From contig SHUM01000020.1 in the NCBI GenBank assembly GCA_009691245.1, positions 1 to 54,723 on the forward strand: a stretch of 54,723 bases of DNA. Reading direction: 5' to 3'. Numbering within the stretch: the stretch's first letter is position 1; the number at the start of each line of letters is the position of its first letter. Under the pieces are notes generated by a model, which saw only the letters and a list, made by a program, of their open reading frames with translations, had not been told where the DNA came from and made no database searches. Position numbers and translations under genes: made by a program. Origin of the DNA: Acidobacteriota bacterium (GTDB taxonomy: Bacteria > Acidobacteriota > Terriglobia > 2-12-FULL-54-10). Positions 7,581 through 16,738 of the stretch are shown here, in pieces.

Positions 7581-9740
7581 ATGAGTCATCATCCTTACCA
7601 AAATAGCCGCAACGGTAAAGTTTTCACAGGACTGTTTGTGCTGCTCGCCGTGCTGGCTTCGCTGATTCTGGCCACCGGCGAGCAATCAGCAACCACGATG
7701 TGGCGCTCACAGATGGACGCCATGCGCCGCGCCACCGGCCAGCCGCAGTTGGTGGCGGTGGAGAAACTTTCCGCAACCAACACTGCTTCGCCGGAGGGCG
7801 AGATGTGCCAGTGGCTGCCCGCCAGCTCGTCCACTACGATGACGGCGCTGCAGGAGGCCGGGCACACCGTCAATCCCGCGGACACCGGCAACTCCGACCG
7901 CGAGCCGGTGCGCAAGATACGCGACACCTATCCCACCTACAGCGCCATCGCCGTGAACCTGAAGACCAACGAAGTCTTCCTGCAGGACGAGAACCTTTTC
8001 GGCATCAAAGTTTTTGACCGGACACTGAACACGCCGCCCACCGCCGCCTTCAGCGAGCCGAAGCGCTCCATCGCCGGCGGCGGCGTTACTAAGATGGAGT
8101 TCAACTGCGGCATTTATGTTGACCCGCAGACCGGAGACATTTACTCGGTTACCAACGACACCATCGACACCATGACCGTGTTTCCCTGGAACGCCAAGGG
8201 AGAGATGAAGCCGAAGCGCGAACTCTACACGCCGCACGGGACGTTCGGCATCTCGGTGGATGAAGACGCGCAAGAGATGTACATGACGGTGCAGCATGAC
8301 AACTCCGTGGTGGCTTATCCCAAGCTGGCGCAGGGAGATGACAAACCGGCGCGCGAGATTGTGGGGCCGAAGACGCAGATGAATGACCCGCACGGGGTCG
8401 CCGTCGATTACAAGAACAAACAGTTGTTTGTCAGCAATCACGGCAACGGCATCGTTAAAGCAACGGAGTCGGGCAAGTTTTCGCCGCCGTCGATTACTTC
8501 CTACCCGCTCTACTCGAAAGGCGACACCGCGCCGCTGCGCGTGATTGAAGGGCCCAGGACACGCCTCAACTGGCCGGCCAACATGTGGGTGGACGGCACG
8601 CGCGGCGAGCTTTACGTGGCCAATGACGGCGACGATTCCATTCTGGTATTCAAGACCAGCGATCGCGGCGACGTCGCGCCCACGCGCATTATCAAGGGAC
8701 CAAAGACGCACGTGAACAAGCCCACCGGCGTTTTTCTTGATGAGAAAAATAACGAGCTGTGGGTGGCCAACATGGGCAACCACGCCGCCGTGGTATTCAA
8801 TCGCACGACCACCGGCGACGTCGCGCCGAAGCGCATGATCCGCAGCGCGCCGCTCGAGAAGAAGGCTCTCGCCATCGGCAATCCCGGCGCGGTGGCCTAT
8901 GACTCGACCCGCGATGAGATACTCGTCCCCAACTGAGTGGCGCACGCGCAGATTGCGGCCTTCCCCAGGTTGGCGAAGGAAAATACTCAGCCCAATCGCA
9001 TGATCTCCGGCCAGAATACTTTGCTGGCGCGCACCATGCACGACATCCGCTACGACGCGCTGCACGACGAATTCATCGTCAACAATCCGTTCGCCTACGC
9101 CGTGCTGGTGTTTCGCGGCGGGTCGAATGGCGAGGAGCCGCCGCTGCGCGTGATTCAAGGGACCAACACCAAGATCGGCGGCTCCAGCCGTCTGGAAGTC
9201 GATCCGGTCAACAATGAGATTTTGGTCCCGGAGGGCCGCGCCATTCTGGTGTTCGACCGGCTCGCCAACGGCAACGTCGCCCCGAAACGCCAACTGCTGA
9301 ACGCGGGCAGCGGCGGCGGCATCGCCGTCGATCCTGTACATAACCTGCTGCTGCTCGGCTCCGGCGGCAACAACAAAAATCCGGGGCGCATGAGGATGTA
9401 TAATCGCACCGCCAGCGGCGACGACAAGCATCTGCGCGAAATCTTTGGCCCCAAGAGCGGCATCATCCGCGCGCTGCAGATGCAGGTGTATCCGCCCACG
9501 GGATACATCGCCGTTACGCAGCCGGGCGAGAGCGGAACGTTCGAGCCGGGCGGGACGTTCGTGGGCTTCTGGCACATCAGCGACAATGGAGATGTCCCGC
9601 CGCGCTACAAACTCTCCGGACCCAAGAGCACGCTGATCAAGCCGCGCGGCGTGGCCATCATCCCCGAGCACAAGGAAGTGATCGTGGCCGACATGTCGCT
9701 CAATTCGGTGCTGGTGTATTACTTCCCGGAGATCTTTTAG
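7581..9740 (+). CDS. Secreted/anchored NHL/YVTN-type beta-propeller protein with in-frame TGA (candidate selenoprotein)
   Basis: 719 residues if TGA 8934-8936 (residue 452) is translated. ATG 7581 has CAGGAG 6 nt upstream. An N-terminal hydrophobic segment (FTGLFVLLAVLASLILATG) is followed by about a dozen repeats of the kind GDVAPTRIIKGPKTHVNKP-(T/N)G...NELWVAN, typical of propeller blades. At the TGA the text runs YDSTRDEILVPN-TGA-VAHAQIAAFPRLA, and the same repeat register continues for 267 more residues to TAG 9738. Without readthrough the propeller would be cut mid-blade. The GTG directly after the TGA has no ribosome site of its own. A SECIS-like hairpin follows. I know of no described selenoprotein of this type. 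The alternative is a gene split by a nonsense mutation. Confidence 0.8.
8934..8979 (+). promoter_or_regulatory. Candidate SECIS hairpin of the beta-propeller gene
   Basis: CCTTC (8959-8963) pairs GAAGG (8975-8979). After a C-C mismatch, CC (8965-8966) pairs GG (8972-8973), closing an AGGTT loop at 8967-8971. The loop starts 30 nt after the TGA, inside the range known for bacterial SECIS elements. Its AGGU is like that of the E. coli fdhF loop. Confidence 0.6.
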
Positions 9741-9810
9741 GCGGCGACCCGCAGCCCCACTGACGAATTGGAATTTTTCAGGTTGCTTCTGTCACTTACT
9801 CAATAGAAAA

Positions 9811-9850
9811 AAGGCGAGCGCCGGAGTCGTCCCGCGCTCGCCTTTGATTT
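9811..9850. terminator. Bidirectional intrinsic terminator
   Basis: AAGGCGAGCGC (9811-9821) pairs perfectly with GCGCTCGCCTT (9834-9844) across a 12-nt loop. T-rich flanks follow on both strands (TTTGATTTTT on the plus strand; a run of A before the stem on the plus strand gives T on the minus strand). It separates the converging beta-propeller and SmbP-like genes. Confidence 0.9.
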
Positions 9851-9919
9851 TTCGTACATGATCCCTGACGGGTGGTGCATCAACGACCGGCCATTGCGAC
9901 CGGCCATTGCGACCGCGCA

Positions 9920-10270
9920 TTATTTCATCATCGCAAGGTGCTTCACGGCTTCTTCAGCGCCTGCGGTGGCGACATCGGCGTGGCCCATCTTGCCGTGGGT
10001 GATGGCGTCAGTCAGACCCTTGATGGCCATGTCCAGGTGCGGACTCTTCACTTCCTTGGCGGCCATCTCGGCATGCTTCATGGCTTCCTCGGCGTGCGTA
10101 ACCAGAATGGGAGCGTGGCCCATCTTGCCATGCTTCACGGCTTCAGCGGCGTGGGTAACGGTTTCCTTGACGTGCGCGTTGTCGGCCTGAGCAAACGCGG
10201 CCGGCGGGGCCAGCATTACAACGCCGGCGACAAAACCAAACAACATTGTTGCCAGAACTTTCTTCTTCAT
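9920..10270 (-). CDS. SmbP-like small periplasmic metal-binding protein
   Basis: 116 residues. Signal peptide ending PAAFAQ, then an all-helical protein built of repeats of the form H-x-x-x-A-x-x-A-x-x-H with HGKMGHA occurring twice and 13 histidines spread evenly. This is the pattern of SmbP, a His-rich four-helix bundle first described in Nitrosomonas that binds copper and other divalent metals. It ends HLAMMK. Together with the CopCD/YcnI genes and the His-rich lipoprotein at 34 kb it adds to a periplasmic metal-handling theme. A terminator lies downstream. Confidence 0.82.
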   Translation of the reverse strand: MKKKVLATMLFGFVAGVVMLAPPAAFAQADNAHVKETVTHAAEAVKHGKMGHAPILVTHAEEAMKHAEMAAKEVKSPHLDMAIKGLTDAITHGKMGHADVATAGAEEAVKHLAMMK

Positions 10271-10553
10271 GAAATCCTCCTCGAAATTTGGACGTACGGA
10301 AATGGAACTGCTTGCGAACGTAAACGGATCGGCACAAAAATCTAATCTACAGAAACTTCAAGAACAATGAATCCGCGGTAGCTACTACCCGCCGGTTAAT
10401 ACCCCACTAGGCCTTCATTGTACCTCATGAACCGGGCGCCGTAAATGAACATCATAAAATAATCCCAACCGTGATATTCTATGGCCGACGGGTGCCGCAT
10501 GGAATTTGCGGCGAACCAGCATGTTGGACCCAAATTTATGGCGGGAGGGAACT

Positions 10554-11099
10554 GTGGCACTTAAGCGAGTATGGATACACACGGCTCTGGCCCTGGCGTT
10601 GCTGCTGCCCATGGCGGCACAGGCGCAGGAGCCACCGGCCGAGATTATGAGCAAGTTCAAAGTAGGCGACGTGGCCCCCGACTTCACCCTGCCGGACCAG
10701 GCGGGCAAGCCGGTCAAGCTCAGCGATTTTCGCGGCAAGAAAAACGTAGTGCTGGCCTTCTATGTGCTGGCCTTCACCGGTGGCTGAATCCGCGAATTGA
10801 CGGCGTATCAGGCTGATATCGCCCATTTCGAAAACACCGGCACACAGATCCTCGGCATCAGCGTGGACAGCTCCCCGGCCAACAAGCGTTTCGCCGAAGA
10901 CCTGAAGCTGACCTTCCCGCTGCTCAGCGACTTCAAGCGCACCGTCAGCAAGCAGTACGGCATCCTCAATGAGGAACGCGAGATCGCCGTGCGAACCACC
11001 TACGTCCTCGACAAGCAGGGCGTGATCAAGAGCGTCGAGCAAGGGTCCGTGGCCATTGACCCGAGCGGCGCCAAGGCGATGTGCAGCCTGCTGAAGTAA
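10554..11099 (+). CDS. Exported peroxiredoxin (AhpC/TSA type) with TGA at the peroxidatic cysteine (candidate selenoprotein)
   Basis: 181 residues with readthrough of TGA 10785-10787 (residue 78). GTG 10554 is chosen because GGGAGGGA lies 4 nt upstream, and the protein then starts with a proper signal peptide ending AAQA. Domain sequence: [45 protein letters not shown], then [28 protein letters not shown] and [14 protein letters not shown]. Peroxiredoxins have TxxC here, and the TGA takes the place of the reactive cysteine; the usual Pro of PxxxTxxC is Val. C177 near the C-terminus could resolve a selenenic acid. Peroxiredoxin selenoproteins are an established family. It reduces peroxides in the periplasm. 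No partner reductase is adjacent. Confidence 0.9.
10785..10823 (+). promoter_or_regulatory. Candidate SECIS hairpin of the peroxiredoxin gene
   Basis: GGCG (10802-10805) and TATC (10806-10809) pair with CGCC (10820-10823) and GATA (10815-10818), with one bulged T at 10819. The apical loop is AGGCT (10810-10814), 22 nt after the TGA. Stem length, spacing and loop match bacterial SECIS elements well and the loop resembles those of the propeller and antiporter genes. Confidence 0.72.
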
Positions 11100-11110
11100 T
11101 CGTTGTATAA

Positions 11111-11210
11111 CAGAGCCGCGACCGTCAGGGAGCGGGGGTTGGTTTCCGCGCGGGGGTTGGATTTCCTTCCTAGCGAAACCAACCCCCGTTCCCTCACGGT
11201 CGCGGCTCTG
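11111..11210. repeat. Palindromic repeat family A, acting as terminator
   Basis: About 100 bp with long complementary arms: CAGAGCCGCGACCGTCAGGG on the left and its counterpart ending CACGGTCGCGGCTCTG on the right, continued by GGGGGTTGGTTTC/GAAACCAACCCCC. It sits exactly between the convergent peroxiredoxin and M61 peptidase genes, where it would fold into a strong terminator-like stem in both transcripts. Confidence 0.8.
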
Positions 11211-11211
11211 T

Positions 11212-13167
11212 TTAATTTCCGCGCGGGCGCGCAATCTCTTCCAGCAAGTCAGGCTGGCCTTCGACACGCTCCAGAAATGGATAGCGCTCTCCGCCGTGAT
11301 ACTCCACGTGAAGCGTGCTATGCCGTTCGTCGCGCTCGATGAGCAGATCAATGGTTGCCGCTGAATGCTGCGCCGCCCGGATCGCCTGCCGCAGCACTTC
11401 GGGAGAAAATTCGAGCGTGTTGATCGCGACCACTCGCATGCCCGCCAGCACTCCGGCACGCGCCGCGGGGCTGCCCTCAAGCACCTCTTGCACACGAATG
11501 CTCTTATCGTCATTCCGGTTCAATATCAGGCCGAGCGAGTGGCGGAAGTCACTGTAGCCGCTGGACAGCTCGTACGTCCGGAACCTCTCCTCCAGCGTGT
11601 CGCGGAAGGACAACTTCCACCCACTCTTCTCGATGCCGCCCAGCGGAGCCTTCGGGGCGCGCCGCTCCACGCGCTCGCGGAAGAACCACTCCCAGTCATA
11701 GCGGACCAGATCGCGCAACGTCTCGATCATCTCTTCATACTTATAGGTAGCCACCTTCGGCGTGCGGATGGACGCGGCGGGCTTGCCCAGGAAACGCCGG
11801 CAGAAATCGTCGAGCGAATAGTTCCCGTGGCTTTCGCTGCGCAGCGTCGCGTCCACCTCCAGCCAGATCAGCGAAGCTTCATCGTAGAAATCGATGCTGC
11901 GTCTGCGGTCGCTGCCCGCGGCGGGCGCTTCAAACTGAATCTGCGCGGACAGGGCGGTATCCTCCAGCGAACGCCACGCGCGACCTGACTGCGCCACCTG
12001 ATTGCCCGCCGTGATAGCCAGGTGCTCACGCAACTCCTGCTCCGACCACAGGCCCGCGCGCACGGGAATGATGGCCTCCAGATAGTCGGTGAGCCCTTCG
12101 TATATCCACAACAACTCCGTGTCCTGCGGTTGCTGGAAATCCGCATTCACCATGCCCGCCGGACGCCGCGCCTTGCCGTTCCAGGAATGCACGAACTCAT
12201 GCGCCAACATCCCGGCGGCGCCGCGCCGTCCACCGTCGGAGCGCAGCGCATCTTCGCCAAGCCGGTTGTCGCTGGATTCGTGATGCTCGAGGCCAAACAG
12301 CGCGATGTGGTCGCTCAGGGCCAGCAGGAAATCGTATTTGTCATAAGGATTGCCGGGTGGACTGCCGCCGAACAGCGCAAGGGCTTCCTCGATCACCCGC
12401 CGGTAAAGTTGCGGGACTTCCGAACTGGATTCGAGCGCGGCCTCGCTGTCGGCGGCGATGTGCAGGCGGTGCGGCACCGGCTGGTCGGTCAGTTGATAAT
12501 TACGGAAGAAGCGGCCCATCAGCACCGGCGAGTCCACCAGCGTGGCTACGGAGACTGACTGAAACTCAATCGCCGATGGCGATGGTCCACTGACCGTCCC
12601 CTTTTGCTCCAAAGCCGTGCCGAACTGCCAGCCCTCGGGGATGATTAATCGCGGGCGGATCGATAATTGCGCCACCGGCCGGCCCGCGGGATAGAGCAGA
12701 ACATAGTGCCAACTTAGAATGGCGAGATGGTCCGTGGAGGAGCGTCCGGCGGAAAATCCTTTTTCCTCGGAAGGCAGCAGAAAGTCCAGTGTAACGCTCA
12801 GCGACTTCGCGCCCGCTGGGACGACGGTGCGGAAAGCGTACAGATCGAGCGGATCGCGCTTCCAGTCCAGCTCGCGCCCCCCGGCCTTCATGCGCAGATT
12901 CACCACGTCGCGCACCGGACCCGTGGGGCCATGCTCGCCGGGAATCCATTTTGGGTAGTAGAGCGTGATGGGACCGGAGTCGGCGGGGATGGTCAACTCC
13001 GCATGCAGCACGCCGCGCGCAGCCTCGCGCGCATCCAGCGTGATCTCCAGCGACTGACCTCGCGCGGTCGCCGGCGCAATCGCCGCCGCAACCAGCGTGC
13101 AGAGCAGAAAGAATATTTGAGGACGCGACCGCCACGTTCGCGCAGCCCTCCACACCATCACCCGCAT
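11212..13167 (-). CDS. M61 family glycyl-type aminopeptidase with PDZ domain, secreted
   Basis: 651 residues. Signal peptide (ending ATARGQS), N-terminal beta domain, then a thermolysin-like catalytic domain with the zinc motif HEFVHSWNGK and downstream LLWIYEGLTDYLEAI, whose Glu is the third zinc ligand. A PDZ domain closes the protein (VLEGSPAARAGVLAGMRVVAI). M61 peptidases remove N-terminal residues, often glycine, from peptides, here in the periplasm or outside the cell. It is a single gene, ending two bases from a family-A repeat. Confidence 0.88.
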   Translation of the reverse strand: MRVMVWRAARTWRSRPQIFFLLCTLVAAAIAPATARGQSLEITLDAREAARGVLHAELTIPADSGPITLYYPKWIPGEHGPTGPVRDVVNLRMKAGGRELDWKRDPLDLYAFRTVVPAGAKSLSVTLDFLLPSEEKGFSAGRSSTDHLAILSWHYVLLYPAGRPVAQLSIRPRLIIPEGWQFGTALEQKGTVSGPSPSAIEFQSVSVATLVDSPVLMGRFFRNYQLTDQPVPHRLHIAADSEAALESSSEVPQLYRRVIEEALALFGGSPPGNPYDKYDFLLALSDHIALFGLEHHESSDNRLGEDALRSDGGRRGAAGMLAHEFVHSWNGKARRPAGMVNADFQQPQDTELLWIYEGLTDYLEAIIPVRAGLWSEQELREHLAITAGNQVAQSGRAWRSLEDTALSAQIQFEAPAAGSDRRRSIDFYDEASLIWLEVDATLRSESHGNYSLDDFCRRFLGKPAASIRTPKVATYKYEEMIETLRDLVRYDWEWFFRERVERRAPKAPLGGIEKSGWKLSFRDTLEERFRTYELSSGYSDFRHSLGLILNRNDDKSIRVQEVLEGSPAARAGVLAGMRVVAINTLEFSPEVLRQAIRAAQHSAATIDLLIERDERHSTLHVEYHGGERYPFLERVEGQPDLLEEIARPRGN

Positions 13168-13274
13168 GAATCCTCTCTCATCTTAGGCGTCATCTCCGGC
13201 ATCATTTCCGGCGTCCTATCCACACTGCTCCCGCAGGGCATCGTACCCGACGCGCCGCAATCACGCAAGCCGAA

Positions 13275-13345
13275 CCGCGACCGGGAAGGAGCGGTTCCAT
13301 GAAGTCTGATATGCCATCCAACCACCGCTCCCTCCCGGTCGCGGC
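13275..13345. repeat. Palindromic repeat family A, further copy
   Basis: Arms CCGCGACCGGGAAGGAGCGG and the matching CCGCTCCCTCCCGGTCGCGG flank a short spacer. It lies in the 295-bp divergent gap between the M61 gene and the response regulator. Apart from it and the small palindrome at 13413, nothing gene-like is seen there. Confidence 0.75.
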
Positions 13346-13412
13346 TCTGTCACGCCATCCGATATAGAGTTGGTACAGGGCACGTCTCCAGGCAGCCGCG
13401 ATGATTCAGCAC

Positions 13413-13425
13413 GACTATAATAGTC
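13413..13425 (+). promoter_or_regulatory. Perfect small palindrome containing a TATAAT box
   Basis: GACTATAATAGTC is fully self-complementary and contains a consensus -10 hexamer (13416-13421), 37 bp upstream of the response-regulator start. No good -35 is visible at 17 bp. It could be the promoter of the two-component operon with an overlapping operator; this is inference only. Confidence 0.35.
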
Positions 13426-13462
13426 ATTGGATGGCAATCGCTGGTATCTTGATGGTTCACCC

Positions 13463-14860
13463 ATGAAAACACAGACGCTAAATAATCTGAAGGTGTTGGT
13501 GGTGGATGATGAAGCCGCCATGCGCATGGTGCTGGAGATGCGCCTGAAAGATTGGGGCTGCACCGTTGCCACCTCCGAAGACGGCGGCGCGGGAGTCGCG
13601 GCTGCGAAGCAATTCCGTCCCGACGTGATTCTCACCGATGTTTCCATGCCCGTGATGAACGGCCTGGAGCTGCTGGCCGCTGTGCGCCACGAATCGAGCG
13701 GATTGAATCCTTTGCCGGCGGTGATCCTGCTGACCGCGCAGGGCACCATCGACATGGCGGTTGAGGCCATGAAGCATGGCGCGCAGGACTTCATCACCAA
13801 GCCGCTTAATTACACCAAACTGCGCGCCGTGCTGGAGGCTGCCGGCCAGGACATCGCGCTGAAAACGCAATCGCGCAAACTGGCGGCGAAAATCGAGCAC
13901 CCGGCTTTCGGTCCGTTCATCGGCTCCAGCCCCAGGATGCAGGAGTTGTACGAACTGCTGCAAACCCTGGCGGCCAGCGACACGCCGGTCTTCATCACCG
14001 GCGAGAGCGGCACGGGCAAGGAACTGGCGGCCCGCGCCATCCACTCGCTCAGCGCGCTGGCAGGCGGACCATTCGTGGCCATCAACTCATCCGCCATCCC
14101 GGAAACGCTGATGGAGAGCGAGTTATTCGGCCACGAGAAGGGATCGTTCACGGGCGCAACGGGCACGCGTGCCGGGTGCTTCGAGATGGCCCACCGCGGT
14201 GTGCTGCTGCTCGATGAAATCACCGAGATGCCTGTCGCCCTGCAACCAAAGCTGCTGCGCGTATTGGAAGACCGGCGCGTGCGTCGCCTCGGTGGGTCGC
14301 AGGAATTTCAGTTTGACGTGCGCGTACTCGCCGCCACGAATCGCGAGCCCGGCGAGGCCATCCGCACCGGCATGTTGCGCGAGGACCTCTTCTATCGCCT
14401 GAATGTCTTCACTGTGCAGTTGCCCGCGCTGCGGGAGCATAAGGATGACATCCCGCAGTTGCTGCAACACTTTATTGGCGAGTTGAATGAGAAGCATAAA
14501 ACATCGTTGACCACTCCGGTGGCGGCCGCGCGGCCCGAGGCGCTGGAATTGCTGTGCCAATACGACTGGCCGGGCAACGTGCGCGAGTTCCGCAACGTCG
14601 CCGAGCGCGCCGTGATTCTGGCCAAAGGCGAGTGGATCGAGGCGGCTCATCTGCCGCCTTACATCCGGGATGGCGGAGAGGGCGCCGCGGCTGTAAGCAG
14701 GCAGGCCGGCAACCCGGGGGCCACGGCCGCCGACGCCGAGCGCCAGTTGATATTAAAGACTCTGGAGCAAGCCGGGAACAACAAATCAGAGACCGCGCGG
14801 CGGCTGGGCCTTGATGTCAAAACGATACGCAATAAACTGAAGGCGTACGGACTGACCTAA
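13463..14860 (+). CDS. Sigma-54-dependent response regulator (NtrC family, GlrR-like)
   Basis: 465 residues from ATG 13463; twelve extra upstream codons are open but unlike the family. Receiver domain with acidic pocket D15-D16 and phospho-acceptor D59 (VILTDVSMP), AAA+ domain with Walker A GESGTGKE, the sigma-54 contact loop in the variant form GSFTGA, Walker B GVLLLDEI, then WPGNVREFRN and a C-terminal Fis-type helix-turn-helix (ETARRLGLDVKTIRNKLKAY). It activates sigma-54 promoters after phosphorylation, most likely by the kinase encoded 57 bp downstream. The set of regulator, kinase and lipoprotein resembles the enterobacterial glrK-qseG-glrR operon. Confidence 0.93.
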   Translation: MKTQTLNNLKVLVVDDEAAMRMVLEMRLKDWGCTVATSEDGGAGVAAAKQFRPDVILTDVSMPVMNGLELLAAVRHESSGLNPLPAVILLTAQGTIDMAVEAMKHGAQDFITKPLNYTKLRAVLEAAGQDIALKTQSRKLAAKIEHPAFGPFIGSSPRMQELYELLQTLAASDTPVFITGESGTGKELAARAIHSLSALAGGPFVAINSSAIPETLMESELFGHEKGSFTGATGTRAGCFEMAHRGVLLLDEITEMPVALQPKLLRVLEDRRVRRLGGSQEFQFDVRVLAATNREPGEAIRTGMLREDLFYRLNVFTVQLPALREHKDDIPQLLQHFIGELNEKHKTSLTTPVAAARPEALELLCQYDWPGNVREFRNVAERAVILAKGEWIEAAHLPPYIRDGGEGAAAVSRQAGNPGATAADAERQLILKTLEQAGNNKSETARRLGLDVKTIRNKLKAYGLT

Positions 14861-14917
14861 GTCATCCCTAAGTCATATTAAGATGAGCGCTGCCGCCGAG
14901 ACGGTGCTGAATATACA

Positions 14918-16510
14918 ATGAAGATCTCCACAAAAATCACGACGGGCTTCGCTGGCTTGATCCTGCTCCTGGCGGCGATACTCGGCTACCGCATGATCCT
15001 GATGTCGCAGGTACAGTATGTCCTGCGCACGTTGGGAGCCACCAACTTTCGCGCCTCGTTGGTCTCTCTGCAGATGATCCAGGACTTGGCGCAGGTGGAT
15101 GAGTTCACGCGCAAGACATACGTTACCGGCGGCGATCCGGACTACGTCGCTCAGGCGCGCCTGATGCGCGACTCATTCCGCCGGGGCATGGAGGAAATTC
15201 GCGGCATTGCGCTGACTCCAGTCGAAGAGGAACAGGTAAAATCGCTGGCCACGCTGTGGAGCCGCTTCGTGGCGCTGCCCGAGGTCCCTGTACAGGAGCA
15301 GGACTTTCAGCGGCAAATTGCGCTCATCGAAGATCTGCGGCTGCAAACACAAAATGTGATTCGCGTCACACGCGAAGCCATCTCCCTTCAGGTGGAAACG
15401 TCCGCGGAGGAGGCACGGCGCGCCGACCGCATCTCGCTGGGAACCGCGCTGCTGGCTCTGGCCATCGGCATCATCGGCGCGGTGTGGATTGTCCGCTCCA
15501 TCGCGCGCCCGCTGCGCAAGCTGACGGCGGGCACGCGCGCCGTGGCCGCCGGAGAAGTCACGCACCAGATTCAACTCGAAAGCCGGGATGAACTGGCGCA
15601 ATTGGCCGCCGACTTCAACGCCATGACCATCCGTCTGGGAGAGCTGGACCAGATGAAGCGCGACTTCGTCTCGCACGCCTCGCATGAACTGAAGACACCA
15701 CTGGCCTCGATGCAGGAGACGGTCCGCCTGATGCTGGACGGCATACCCGGCGCGCTGAATGGACAGCAGCGCCGTCTGCTCGAACTGAATCTGCAGAGCA
15801 GCCAGCGACTCTCCGCCATGCTGCGCAACCTGCTGGACCTCTCGCGCATGGAGGCCGGCGTGATGGAGTACGCCTTCGAATGGAATGATCTGCGCGAACT
15901 GGCGCGCGCCGCGGCCAGCGAGTTGGAGGGTATGCTGCGCGAGAAGAGTCTGAAAATTGAATTGGATTTGCCGGAGAAATCCTGTGTCGCGCAGTGCGAT
16001 GGCGGGCGAATCATGCAGGTGATCACCAACCTGCTCGGCAATGCCATCAAGTACTCGCCCGCTGGTGCGCCGGTCCGCATCGCGCTGCATCAGGTATTTG
16101 CGCTGCCCGAGGATATGCCCAATCTGTGGCGCGTGCGCATGCCGGAGCGGTCCAGTCAGAATCTCTACGCGGTACTCTCCATCGCGGACATCGGTCCGGG
16201 CGTCCCCGCCGATGAGCGCATAAAAATATTTGAAAAGTTTCACCAGGTACGCGAACCAAGCTCTGAAAATGGCGGGGCGGCATCTGCTGCCGGAACGATC
16301 AGCAGTCGCTTGCGCAGTTCGCTGGCCACCATGAATACCGGACTGGGCCTCACCATCAGCCGGACCATCGTGGAGGCCCATCGCGGGGCCATTTGGGTCA
16401 CGGAAAACGACGCCGCTGCCAGCGGCTCGCGGGGAAGCATCTTTCACATGCTGCTGCCCGTGGACGCCAAAGCCCCCTTGATCGAGCCGGTGGACTCGGC
16501 GCCCATCTAA
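14918..16510 (+). CDS. HAMP-containing sensor histidine kinase (GlrK-like)
   Basis: 530 residues. Two membrane helices (about 10-30 and 178-198) enclose a helical periplasmic sensor of about 150 residues. Then come a HAMP domain (RSIARPLRKLTAGTRAV), a HisKA domain with phospho-acceptor H256 (SHASHELKTPLASM) and a HATPase_c domain with N box LLGNAIKYSPAG, G1 IADIGPGVP and G2 NTGLGLTISRTIVEAHRG. An insertion of about 30 residues lies between G1 and G2. It is the cognate kinase of the preceding regulator. The helical sensor and lipoprotein neighbour suggest cell-envelope stress sensing, an analogy only. Confidence 0.93.
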   Translation: MKISTKITTGFAGLILLLAAILGYRMILMSQVQYVLRTLGATNFRASLVSLQMIQDLAQVDEFTRKTYVTGGDPDYVAQARLMRDSFRRGMEEIRGIALTPVEEEQVKSLATLWSRFVALPEVPVQEQDFQRQIALIEDLRLQTQNVIRVTREAISLQVETSAEEARRADRISLGTALLALAIGIIGAVWIVRSIARPLRKLTAGTRAVAAGEVTHQIQLESRDELAQLAADFNAMTIRLGELDQMKRDFVSHASHELKTPLASMQETVRLMLDGIPGALNGQQRRLLELNLQSSQRLSAMLRNLLDLSRMEAGVMEYAFEWNDLRELARAAASELEGMLREKSLKIELDLPEKSCVAQCDGGRIMQVITNLLGNAIKYSPAGAPVRIALHQVFALPEDMPNLWRVRMPERSSQNLYAVLSIADIGPGVPADERIKIFEKFHQVREPSSENGGAASAAGTISSRLRSSLATMNTGLGLTISRTIVEAHRGAIWVTENDAAASGSRGSIFHMLLPVDAKAPLIEPVDSAPI

Positions 16511-16738
16511 CTATTCTTCCGGATCGCGGATGGCGACGGAGGCGGCAGGGCAGATCAGAACCGCGCGCGAAATCCACGACGGAATAGTGCTATTCTGAAA
16601 TCCCCCGCCAATCCTGTCTCAAGGACGGTCTGAATCTTGCGCGCATTTGTTTCCCATCTACCAGCGACTGACGAACTCCAGTCACTGAATTCCATTCCCG
16701 CGCGCGCGAATTGCACCAAGGACTTTACCAGGCGCGGT

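Noticed and set aside
7707-9671. 654-codon open frame on the minus strand
   Set aside because: It is antisense to the beta-propeller gene, low in protein-like features (His/Val/Arg-rich shadow), and explained by the GC-rich codon pattern of the sense gene.
15173-16447. 424-codon open frame on the minus strand
   Set aside because: Antisense to the histidine kinase, whose motifs are unambiguous.
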